Source of the DNA: JAGKXC01 sp964554385
GTDB lineage: Bacteria; Bacteroidota; Bacteroidia; NS11-12g; UBA955
Length of the DNA: 8,780 nucleotides
NCBI GenBank assembly: GCA_964554385.1
Contig: CAZKOM010000091.1
Coordinates: 1-8,780, forward strand
Direction: 5' to 3'
The position numbers were made by a program, and so were the translations under genes. Shown here in pieces: positions 1-6,914 of the stretch; within the stretch, counting starts at the first letter, position 1, and each line of letters begins with the position of its first letter. Under the pieces are notes generated by a model. It saw nothing but the letters and a program-made list of their open reading frames with translations. It was not told the origin of the DNA and ran no database searches.

Positions 1-3000
1 TTATAAATCCCTGGTAATAAGTGCTTCGTTGAAATTCCTGTATTGTTATGTTGTTGTAAAATAATTTTACCGGTTAAATCGGTCAATATAAATTGATATA
101 CTCGCCAATCGGGATTGGTAATTTGTAACTCGGAATTTACCCATGCGGAGGTTTCTGATATACTTTGTGTATTGTTATATTGGGATATCACATAATTTAA
201 TTTCGTCTCCCCATAGCAACCGCTATTGCCCCAACCTCGTAAGGTCACAGGATACACTGCAGGTTTTTTATCGTAGGCCCAATTCAAACTTGCCACGTTA
301 GCGGTGTCTGAATTATTACCTGTTCCAAAATTCCACCAAACGCGATTGGCATTGGTTTGTGCCTCAAATAAGATGGTTGCTGAGGGCAATAATGAACTGT
401 CCTTTGGGTCTGTTTTAATTACTACGTAGGGTGTATCCAATACATTGATTTCAACGATGGAATTAGACCAACATTTTTGGGTAGGGGTGGCTTTAAATAT
501 GAATAGACCCTGCCCCATTCTGGGATGAAAATTAGTCCCTTGAACTACCTGTTTTGGGAAATCGATGGATGAGGTATCGTAATTAACCGAGAATAACTTG
601 AAGGTATATAATGAAGAGTCTACGATATTCTTTCCAAAAAATAAACGGGAATGCAACGGAAAGTTTGGTTCAGTTGGACATAGAGTTACTGGTGAATTCG
701 TGATTTTATTGATGGGTTTCGATACTACAATCGCTGTATCGCACCAAGTACATTGATCGATAGTGTCTTGGGTACAGGCTTGAATTTGATAGGCGCCCAA
801 GGGTAAACTATCGGCGTTGTTTTGTAATTGAAAATCAGCAATGCCTCCCGTTCCTGCATCAAATATCAATGGTTTTGCCACTCTGGCTGGCCATTTCAAG
901 GTGTTCCAAGTGTAAGTTTTAGTATTCGTTGCTGGTTTAACGATTAACTTATTTAATGAAATAGAGGGTATTTGGGTGCATTGGAACAACGTATCGGAAA
1001 TCAAATTAAATCTGGGCTTGGCCATAACTAATAGCGTTGTAGTATCTGCGGATGTACAACCCATGGTATCGTAATTTACATAGAAGGAAATTGTTAAGTT
1101 GCCGGTATCACTTACGGGTGGAGTTCTAAATCGGAAGCGATCAGGACCTAGGCTATCGAAATAACTCGGTAAGCTAGATTTAATGCTTCCTCTAACCGAT
1201 GCTGCGCCTAAATTTTTACTGGTAGCACTCACCAATAATAATTCCTTTTGGTTGTGGCATATATTGGGTAGCGGTTTGTTGTTCCATTGAATACCGTCGC
1301 TGTTTATCCATGCCAATCTTTGAAATGCACTTGCTGAGCAACCGTTATCGTCGGTGATTTCTAAATACACTGCCGTATCGGAAGTGGTTTTTAGTGTTAT
1401 CAAACTGTCGTTTCCAATTTTTGTAAAATTTTTGGGATTTACGACCCAAGTTAATGCTTCGCCAGGTACTAACGTATTGTATCCAGCGCCGTACCACTGG
1501 TATTTGAATGGAGCTTTACCTGTAATAGAATAGGCTTTTATGTTGAAGGGGTTGACTTTACAAGTAAAGGAATCAGATCCGTTACCGTATAATTCTTTGG
1601 CGGCTAATTTTACTATAGCAGGATTATCGGTAATTTTAATAGTATCGGTTCTACTACTGAAACAGCCAGTGCCGTTGGAAAGAAGATGTCTAATTAGGTA
1701 GGTTCCGTTGCCATAGGCGATGATGGTGTCCGATTTTTTACCGGATGCTCTTAAATAAGAGGCCCCAATTTGTGTTACTTGCCAATTGATGGAAAAGGGT
1801 TTACCTTCTTTATTGGTGGCGGAAATCAATATTTTATTGCAACCAAGGTATTTGGTAGTGATATCGGCTTCCGGTTTGGGGTTGATTCTTACCACAATCG
1901 TTTTCGAAATTCGCTGTAACTCAGTACAATTATTATCTTGAACCATTACCGGAATTAACAACGGGGCTGAAGTCGTATCGGAAATTTTCGGTCTAATACA
2001 GAAGTTTTGCTTGACGTTAAGTTTTGAAATCGCAGATGCTTTTGGAAGCAGTGGCTTTGGCATCCAAGGCATTCTGAAAATCAATGAATCCGAAGTTGAA
2101 GAACTGAAATCGGTTGCTTCAAACAGGGTTTGACAAACGCTATCCCCAACACAAAGGTTAATTGCGGGAGTTACTGGAGAAACGGGAGGTTTATTGGTTC
2201 TGCCAGAATAGGAATTGATTGTTTGTTCTCGTGTGTGTTGTGCGATGATTACCAATTTCCCGTTTTTGTCTTTTCTGAATTCACTTATTTCAATCAGGAA
2301 TGAAGTTAATTCGTCATTCACTGGAGAAATTACGAAATCTCCGGTAGTTGTGTCGAACCACGAACCTCTGGATGGATATGTTTTTAAATTCACCGCGCAG
2401 GTGGCAGTTGGAGGCGAACAAAATGGGGTAAAGGGAAGATTTGCATTACCGGTGGCGGTAGCAATACAGGTAGTAATCACGCCGTTTCCCGCGAATTTTG
2501 TCATGACGGGTTTCATTTTAAACGACATATAATCTCGGTCTGCCGTATCAACCAAGCCTGTTGCGTAGCTATTGGTAACGTATTTTTCTGCCAGTGCATA
2601 ATAAGGAAGCAAGGAGACTGGGCCTTTGTTTGTAGAATTATTACACGACTTTAAATTGGCTACGTACAATTTTGCAGTTAATAGCATGTCTGTATCATAA
2701 CACGTTTTTAGTCCACCAGATCTCCATTTAAATGCATAAGTGTAAAAGGTAATCTCTTTACAGGAAGATTTGGCTAATTGGGTTTTAAAAGGTTCTTGGT
2801 CTAGATCGATTTCTGCCGCATAATGCATGGCTACAATATCGCCGTAGGCATCGGAACAACTCCCTGAGTTTTGGCGCGAGGAGCATTTGATGGTTAGGCT
2901 ATCTTTTTTTTGGTAGGTGAGAGCCACTTTAACGGATCCGCAGGAGGAATCACCATCTTTGCCGATGTAGCAAAATAGAGTGCCGTTGGTGCTGGTGTTC

Positions 3001-3176
3001 CAAGTAACGGATGCGCAGGATTTATATTGGATAAAGGTGACCCGATATTTATTACCGCCAACCCAAGTTGTAATTAAATCGCCGCCAAGTACGGATGATG
3101 CATTTGCGGTAGAGAAAAAACTCGATAGAAACAGGAGGAAGGTGAAACTAAGAGTTGTTTGCATTTTTCGAAACAT
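1..3176 (-). CDS. Large secreted modular surface protein with T9SS type A-like sorting domain (C-terminus cut by window edge)
   Basis: The frame is open without a stop from the left edge to the start; 1058 codons are visible. With ATG at 3174-3176 the protein begins with a Sec signal peptide of about 26 residues (MFRKMQ, then a Leu/Phe-rich core ending STANA). ATG at 3162-3164 is in frame, preceded by an A-rich stretch, and equally plausible; ATG at 3228-3230 would give an unusually long signal. Residues 27-340 or so are Cys-rich and carry FDTTTGDFVISP and an ISEFRKDKNGK stretch, resembling the N-terminal region of many large Bacteroidota surface proteins. From about residue 340 come Ig/PKD-like modules marked by a Cys at 417, 505, 613, 707, 812, 902 and 987; residues 912-992 look like a PKD domain (WWNFGTGN...YPVTL). 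The visible end (LTDLTGKII...HLLPGIY) matches a T9SS type A sorting domain lacking its last residues. Inferred: exported across the outer membrane and held at the surface or released. The ligand or role is unknown. Confidence 0.85.
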   Translation of the reverse strand, partial: MFRKMQTTLSFTFLLFLSSFFSTANASSVLGGDLITTWVGGNKYRVTFIQYKSCASVTWNTSTNGTLFCYIGKDGDSSCGSVKVALTYQKKDSLTIKCSSRQNSGSCSDAYGDIVAMHYAAEIDLDQEPFKTQLAKSSCKEITFYTYAFKWRSGGLKTCYDTDMLLTAKLYVANLKSCNNSTNKGPVSLLPYYALAEKYVTNSYATGLVDTADRDYMSFKMKPVMTKFAGNGVITTCIATATGNANLPFTPFCSPPTATCAVNLKTYPSRGSWFDTTTGDFVISPVNDELTSFLIEISEFRKDKNGKLVIIAQHTREQTINSYSGRTNKPPVSPVTPAINLCVGDSVCQTLFEATDFSSSTSDSLIFRMPWMPKPLLPKASAISKLNVKQNFCIRPKISDTTSAPLLIPVMVQDNNCTELQRISKTIVVRINPKPEADITTKYLGCNKILISATNKEGKPFSINWQVTQIGASYLRASGKKSDTIIAYGNGTYLIRHLLSNGTGCFSSRTDTIKITDNPAIVKLAAKELYGNGSDSFTCKVNPFNIKAYSITGKAPFKYQWYGAGYNTLVPGEALTWVVNPKNFTKIGNDSLITLKTTSDTAVYLEITDDNGCSASAFQRLAWINSDGIQWNNKPLPNICHNQKELLLVSATSKNLGAASVRGSIKSSLPSYFDSLGPDRFRFRTPPVSDTGNLTISFYVNYDTMGCTSADTTTLLVMAKPRFNLISDTLFQCTQIPSISLNKLIVKPATNTKTYTWNTLKWPARVAKPLIFDAGTGGIADFQLQNNADSLPLGAYQIQACTQDTIDQCTWCDTAIVVSKPINKITNSPVTLCPTEPNFPLHSRLFFGKNIVDSSLYTFKLFSVNYDTSSIDFPKQVVQGTNFHPRMGQGLFIFKATPTQKCWSNSIVEINVLDTPYVVIKTDPKDSSLLPSATILFEAQTNANRVWWNFGTGNNSDTANVASLNWAYDKKPAVYPVTLRGWGNSGCYGETKLNYVISQYNNTQSISETSAWVNSELQITNPDWRVYQFILTDLTGKIILQQHNNTGISTKHLLPGIY

Positions 3177-3353
3177 GAAAGCCGAAATGGATAAACCGGA
3201 AAGTATGCGATTTAAGTGGGTTGAAATCATGGTTGAAGTCTGGTTTTTGCAGATGAAATTACTAGTAATCAAGACGTAAAAATACTCAAAGGTTGCAAAT
3301 AAATATACAATTTGCTGATTGTTTAATTTGTTATATAAAATGATTCTAAGTTG

Positions 3354-3361
3354 TAAATTTG
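3354..3361 (+). promoter_or_regulatory. Bacteroidota-type promoter (-7 box TAAATTTG) of the bacilliredoxin operon
   Basis: TAAATTTG fits the Bacteroidota -7 consensus TAnnTTTG exactly. A TTG at 3328-3330 lies 23 bases upstream, at the long end of the allowed -33 spacing. Transcription would start near 3368, leaving a leader of only about 10 bases before the ATG at 3377. That leader is A-rich with no Shine-Dalgarno sequence, as is usual in this phylum. The assignment rests on sequence match and position only. Confidence 0.6.
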
Positions 3362-3376
3362 TAAAAAATTAAAATT

Positions 3377-3793
3377 ATGCCATATCCCGAAATGTTAGTA
3401 GCGCCCATGAGGGCAGAATTGTCAAATCAAGGTTTTCAGGAATTGAAATCAGCAGACGATGTGAATGCAGCCATGGAAGGCAATATGGACACGACGTTAG
3501 TGGTTGTTAATTCTGTTTGTGGTTGTGCTGCTGGTTCTGCAAGACCCGGTGTAATTAAGAGCTTATCCGGTGCGAAAAAACCTGCTAAATTAGTTACTGT
3601 GTTTGCGGGCCAAGACACTGAAGCCACTGCGAGAATTCGCGAATTCATGGTGCCTTACCCACCATCTTCACCAGCGGTAGCGTTATTTAAAAATGGTGAA
3701 ATCGTGCACATGGTTGAGCGTCATATGATTGAGGGCAGAACGGCCGATATGGTGGCTGACAATTTGATGTCTGCCTATGAGCAATTTTGCTAA
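3377..3793 (+). CDS. BrxA/BrxB family bacilliredoxin (YphP/YqiW, DUF1094)
   Basis: This is a small cytoplasmic thioredoxin-fold protein. The family removes bacillithiol (or a similar low-molecular-weight thiol) from mixed disulfides on proteins after oxidative stress. The 138 residues match the family's usual length. Visible hallmarks are VVNSVCGCAAGSARP with the redox pair Cys48-Gly49-Cys50, VTVFAGQDTEATARIRE (residues 73-89), PYPPSSPAVALFKNGEIV (93-110), MVERHMIEG (112-120), and a terminal Cys138 in YEQFC; the family's Bacillus members also end near a Cys. The ATG at 3377 is chosen because the family N-terminus (YPEMLVAPMRAEL) starts here and an A-rich leader and promoter lie just upstream. 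Its last 17 bases overlap the following phosphatase gene, so the two are probably translationally coupled. Whether this organism makes bacillithiol cannot be told from the window. Confidence 0.93.
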   Translation: MPYPEMLVAPMRAELSNQGFQELKSADDVNAAMEGNMDTTLVVVNSVCGCAAGSARPGVIKSLSGAKKPAKLVTVFAGQDTEATARIREFMVPYPPSSPAVALFKNGEIVHMVERHMIEGRTADMVADNLMSAYEQFC

Positions 3794-4610
3794 TCTTTCT
3801 TGGGGTGCAGGACTTCCTGCAGATGGAAATGCGCGCGTAATTGAGCTTATTAAAAAAGTAGGCAAATTCCAGTTAGAGCACTGGCGGAATATTACTCCGG
3901 ATGCGATACAGGATAAGGGAGTAAATCAATTAGTGAGTTTTGTTGATCAGGTGTCAGAAACTCAACTGATGGAAGGGTTGAAAATGATTGTTCCACGTTC
4001 AGCATTTATTGGGGAAGAACACAATGCGGCGGCGGTACTAGGAGATAACCCTACTTGGATTATTGATCCATTGGACGGCACAACTAATTATTTGCATGGT
4101 CTTCCCGTGTTTAGCATAAGTGTGGCATTGTGGAGCGATGAAAAGTTGCTAGCCGGATATATTTATTGTCCAGTATGGGACGACATGTATGTAGCCATAG
4201 CGGGTCAAGGTGCATTTAAAAATGAGCAGGTTATTGGCATATCCAAAACACAAATTCCCAAAGATTCTTTGTTGGCTACAGGTTTTCCTTACTACGAATT
4301 TTCTAAAACGCCTCAGTACTTACGTTTACTGGAGGAGTTAATGCGCAGCACACACGGTTTACGCCGAATGGGTTCGGCAGCAATTGATTTAGCTTTTACT
4401 GCAGAAGGTAGGTTTGATGGATTTTACGAATTGGGATTAGCCCCTTGGGATGTTGCGGCTGGTGCGTTATTATTAAAGGAAGCTGGTGGTATTGTAAGCG
4501 ATTTTTCCGGAGGCGAGAATTATTTATTTGGTAAAGAGATTATTGGAAGCAACACGGAATTATATCCGTATTTATTGGGCCGAATTCAGTTCCATTTTTT
4601 CGAAAAATAG
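3777..4610 (+). CDS. Inositol monophosphatase family protein (SuhB-like)
   Basis: A Mg2+-dependent, Li+-sensitive-type sugar or inositol phosphate phosphatase of 277 residues, typical for the family and probably cytoplasmic. Metal-binding and catalytic signatures are all present: D57 in FVDQVSE, the GEE motif at 79-81, DPLDGTTN at 97-104 followed by YLHGLPVFSIS, LRRMGSAAIDLAF (195-207), and the second family motif WDVAAG at 224-229 followed by LLLKEAGG. The form DPLDGTTNYLHGLP is that of inositol monophosphatases, not the DPxDGTxxF form usual in CysQ-type 3'-phosphoadenosine 5'-phosphate phosphatases, but family membership alone does not fix the substrate. Candidates are myo-inositol-1-phosphate, other sugar phosphates or a nucleotide. 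The ATG at 3777 lies inside the end of the bacilliredoxin gene, giving a 17-base overlap and probable shared mRNA. The first ~20 residues are not clearly family-like, so a later start is possible. Confidence 0.9.
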   Translation: MSNFANLSWGAGLPADGNARVIELIKKVGKFQLEHWRNITPDAIQDKGVNQLVSFVDQVSETQLMEGLKMIVPRSAFIGEEHNAAAVLGDNPTWIIDPLDGTTNYLHGLPVFSISVALWSDEKLLAGYIYCPVWDDMYVAIAGQGAFKNEQVIGISKTQIPKDSLLATGFPYYEFSKTPQYLRLLEELMRSTHGLRRMGSAAIDLAFTAEGRFDGFYELGLAPWDVAAGALLLKEAGGIVSDFSGGENYLFGKEIIGSNTELYPYLLGRIQFHFFEK

Positions 4611-4722
4611 CGATGTTGATGCTCAAGAATGCTAGAGAACTGGGTTTCAAATTTCTGCTATTTTTGCAGTAAGTTATTGAATAGTAATTTAGAGTAGATG
4701 TTTTTTACTGTTAACTAGACGA

Positions 4723-4750
4723 TTGGGTTCTCTGTTGGAAAATATATTGG
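4723..4750 (+). promoter_or_regulatory. Possible weak promoter of the LysE-BASS transporter pair
   Basis: The 185-base gap after the phosphatase gene holds TTG at 4723-4725 and, 17 bases later, TATATTGG at 4743-4750, which matches TAnnTTTG at all but one fixed position. A second near-match (ATAATTTG, 4752-4759) sits just downstream. Either would place a transcript start 30-45 bases before the GTG at 4796. Such near-matches are expected by chance in AT-rich DNA, and read-through from the upstream operon is an alternative. No convincing terminator hairpin is visible in the gap. Confidence 0.28.
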
Positions 4751-4795
4751 CATAATTTGGCTGCTGTTGGATTGGGTTGTAATTTGCGGAAGTAG

Positions 4796-5452
4796 GTGAA
4801 TCCGTGGATTATCTCCATATCTAAGGGCTATGCAACCGGCTTAATACTGGGACTATTGAGTTTCGGGCCATCTTTTTTTACCTTAATTCACGCAGGAATC
4901 CAAGGAGGTAAAAAAGCCGGTTTACGAATGGCTATGGGGATTTTCATGAGTGAGACCTTGGTTGCGTTAGCATGTTTTTTTGGTCTGTCAAGTTATTTTG
5001 TATTGCCCGCCTTTAAGTTAGCTTTTTCAGGAGTAGCATCCATTGGGTTATTGATTATGGGAATTAGAGCATGGTACAGTAATAACCAAGATCTACCTCA
5101 ATTACCTGCTTCGGCTACGGCTTCTTTTTCTAAAGGATTTATTACCAATTCGTTAAATCCGTTTGTATTGATGTTATGGGTGGGGATTTTGGCTACTGCA
5201 TCGGTGGGTCATGAGGGAAATTCCTTCAGCGATAGACTACCCATTTTAGTACAATTACTGGGTATATTGTTAGCTTTACTTTCTTTAGATTTGGGAAAAG
5301 TTTACCTCAGCGATTACATCGGCAAGAAAATTAGTAATCGAGTATTTTCAATAATTACGCGGTACTTCGGATTTATTCTTATTGCCATTGGATTGTACTT
5401 TGGATACCAATTTGCGGATATGTTGTGGTTACGCAATAGTTCAATTTTTTAA
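4796..5452 (+). CDS. LysE family transporter
   Basis: An inner-membrane exporter of the LysE/RhtB superfamily, whose members export amino acids and other small metabolites; the substrate here is not predictable. The 218 residues are of usual family length and hydrophobic, with about six likely membrane segments (roughly 12-32, 44-68, 72-92, 115-137, 150-172 and 185-206). Family signatures are GLLSFGPSFFTLIHAGIQGG (20-38), the Gly-rich KAGLRMAMGIF (40-50) and the loop motif FSKGFITNSLNPFVLMLW (111-128) with conserved Asn-Pro at 121-122. The start is GTG; TAG lies directly upstream in frame, and the next ATG (near 4929) would delete the first membrane helix and the GPSFF motif, so GTG is well supported. 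The next gene starts 12 bases after the stop, so the two transporters are probably co-transcribed. Confidence 0.87.
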   Translation: MNPWIISISKGYATGLILGLLSFGPSFFTLIHAGIQGGKKAGLRMAMGIFMSETLVALACFFGLSSYFVLPAFKLAFSGVASIGLLIMGIRAWYSNNQDLPQLPASATASFSKGFITNSLNPFVLMLWVGILATASVGHEGNSFSDRLPILVQLLGILLALLSLDLGKVYLSDYIGKKISNRVFSIITRYFGFILIAIGLYFGYQFADMLWLRNSSIF

Positions 5453-5464
5453 GTAACGAGTTTT

Positions 5465-6379
5465 ATGGGTGCCAACTTGAACATTAACTACTTGCTAAAT
5501 ATAGTTTTGGCGTTAATTATGTTTGGGTTGGGACTTGGATTAACGCGTAACGATTTTAAGCAACTCTTCGATCAACCCAAATCTCTGGGTATAGGATTAT
5601 TTTCTCAAATGGTACTTTTACCTGTTTTTGCAGCTTGGTTAGTGAGTAATTCTAATCTAAGCCCTGAGCAACAGGTAGGTATAATGATCTTAAGTGTTTG
5701 CCCGGGTGGAATTACCTCCAATTTAGTGAGTTATTTTGTAAGAGGAAATGTTGCGTTAGCCGTATCACTAACGGTATGCAATGCTTTTTTATCGTTGTTC
5801 ACGATTCCATTTTTGGTAAATGTTTTCTTGAATTGGTTGATGCCAACAGCATCCGTAGGAATCATTGAGTTGCCGTTTTGGGATACGATGTTTGATATTT
5901 TTATCGTTACCATAATTCCTGCGGGCTTGGGTATGTTGGTGCGCGATCGTTTGGGAAACAATGTATATCGATTATCGAAAACAGTAAATGCTATATTACC
6001 TATATTATTATTACTGGTTTTTGCTGCTAAATTTTTTGCCAAGCCCGATAATGGAGGAACGCAAACGAGTCTGTCCGATATTATTGCCTTAACACCCTAT
6101 GCAATTTTGTTAAATGGAGGTAGTATGTTATTGGGGTTTTTAGCGGGTTTACCTTTTAAGTTATCCTTCCAAAATAGGATCACCGTGGCAATTGAAGTGG
6201 GGTTACATAATACGGCTTTGGCCTTGTTGATTGCGGGAGAAAAATTAAATCAACCCAGTATGGAAAAGCCTGCATTGGTGTATGCCTTGTATTCCTTTTT
6301 AGTCACCTTTGGTGTTGCTTATTTGATGGTTCGATTACAAGAGCGATTCTTTAAAAAAAGCAACGATATGATCAATTAG
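5465..6379 (+). CDS. Bile acid:sodium symporter (BASS) family protein
   Basis: An inner-membrane carrier of the BASS family (the ASBT/NTCP fold); bacterial members carry organic anions such as keto acids or pantoate, and the substrate here is unknown. The 304 residues are close to the bacterial family length and form about 8-10 membrane segments. Visible motifs are MFGLGLGLTRNDF (19-31), FSQMVLLP (46-53), SVCPGGITSNLVSYFVRG (77-94) with S85-N86 at a predicted sodium site, LAVSLT (98-103), and IEVGLHNTALALLIAG (243-258). By comparison with the bacterial ASBT homologue, E244 and N249 are kept but the residue between, usually Gln, is His248. It starts 12 bases after the LysE gene, suggesting one transcript. 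Its last 45 bases overlap the end of nadD on the other strand. Confidence 0.9.
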   Translation: MGANLNINYLLNIVLALIMFGLGLGLTRNDFKQLFDQPKSLGIGLFSQMVLLPVFAAWLVSNSNLSPEQQVGIMILSVCPGGITSNLVSYFVRGNVALAVSLTVCNAFLSLFTIPFLVNVFLNWLMPTASVGIIELPFWDTMFDIFIVTIIPAGLGMLVRDRLGNNVYRLSKTVNAILPILLLLVFAAKFFAKPDNGGTQTSLSDIIALTPYAILLNGGSMLLGFLAGLPFKLSFQNRITVAIEVGLHNTALALLIAGEKLNQPSMEKPALVYALYSFLVTFGVAYLMVRLQERFFKKSNDMIN

Positions 6380-6913
6380 GTTTTCAGGAACCAAATGGTT
6401 AATCGAAAGATTATGCTCTAATCGGTTTCTGATATCTGTTGCGGAAATATCTATAAGCGGAGCCTGATGCCATGTGGCGTTGAAGGGCAGAGGTTGTGGA
6501 GCGATTTCAAATCCCGGCCTAGCATATACATGTAAAGGAGCGATTTTTGATATTTCTTCGGCATTTTGCCATTTGTGAAAGCTAGAAAGATTATCGCCAC
6601 CCATGATTAGGTGAAAACTGTAATTGGGATAATCCTCCATTAATTTCACCAATGTTCTGTGGGTATAGCTGGGAGTACCTAAAGAAAACTCTACATCGGT
6701 GACCGACAATTGCTCTTTGTTTTCAATTGCCAGTTTTACCCACTGTAATCGGATTTCAGCAGGTATAAGGGTTTCTTGTTTTTTATGGGGGTTGAGCGGT
6801 GAGGGTACAAACCAAACTTGATCTACTGGAATATGACTTAGCATATACGTTGCCACATCCAAATGTCCAAGATGAATTGGATTAAACGAACCAAAGTATA
6901 AACCAATACGCAT
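6335..6913 (-). CDS. nadD: Nicotinate-nucleotide adenylyltransferase
   Basis: Cytoplasmic enzyme of NAD biosynthesis that transfers AMP from ATP to nicotinate mononucleotide, giving deamido-NAD. The 192 residues are normal for bacterial NadD. Signatures in order are GSFNPIHLGH (8-17, the nucleotidyltransferase GxFNPxHxGH box), PSPLNPHKK (38-45), IMGGDNLSSFHKW (103-115), the ISATDIRNR segment (156-164) that is the ISSTxIR ATP-binding motif with Ala replacing the second Ser, and LVPENLIDHI (174-183). The ATG start lies one base after the gmk stop codon, so the two genes are one transcript; the same gmk-nadD order is common in Bacteroidota. The 3' end runs 45 bases into the BASS gene in convergent orientation, leaving no room for a terminator between them. 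Confidence 0.95.
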   Translation of the reverse strand: MRIGLYFGSFNPIHLGHLDVATYMLSHIPVDQVWFVPSPLNPHKKQETLIPAEIRLQWVKLAIENKEQLSVTDVEFSLGTPSYTHRTLVKLMEDYPNYSFHLIMGGDNLSSFHKWQNAEEISKIAPLHVYARPGFEIAPQPLPFNATWHQAPLIDISATDIRNRLEHNLSINHLVPENLIDHIVAFFKESLL

Positions 6914-6914
6914 T

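Noticed and set aside
2215..2532. Plus-strand open frame of 105 codons
   Set aside because: It lies wholly antisense inside the continuous surface-protein frame, has no family-like sequence, and no promoter or leader.
2980..3279. Plus-strand open frame of 99 codons over the start of the surface-protein gene
   Set aside because: It is antisense to the signal peptide and N-terminal region, which are clearly coding on the minus strand; its sequence resembles no protein family.
3231..3330. Minus-strand promoter for the surface-protein gene
   Set aside because: Several near-matches to TAnnTTTG exist (for example complements of AT-rich stretches near 3280-3310), but none combines a full -7 box with a well-spaced TTG.
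3436..3865. Two minus-strand open frames (3436-3648 and 3683-3865)
   Set aside because: Both are antisense to the strongly supported bacilliredoxin and phosphatase genes.
3777..4610. Calling the phosphatase CysQ (PAP phosphatase)
   Set aside because: The DPLDGTTNYLHGLP motif is of the inositol monophosphatase type, and no sulfate-assimilation gene lies nearby.
4650..4675. CTGC / GCAG inverted repeat after the phosphatase gene as a terminator
   Set aside because: The stem is only four pairs with no extension and no following T run, so it cannot be called a terminator.
5731..6042. Minus-strand open frame of 103 codons
   Set aside because: Antisense shadow of the BASS gene; its composition reflects reversed hydrophobic codons.
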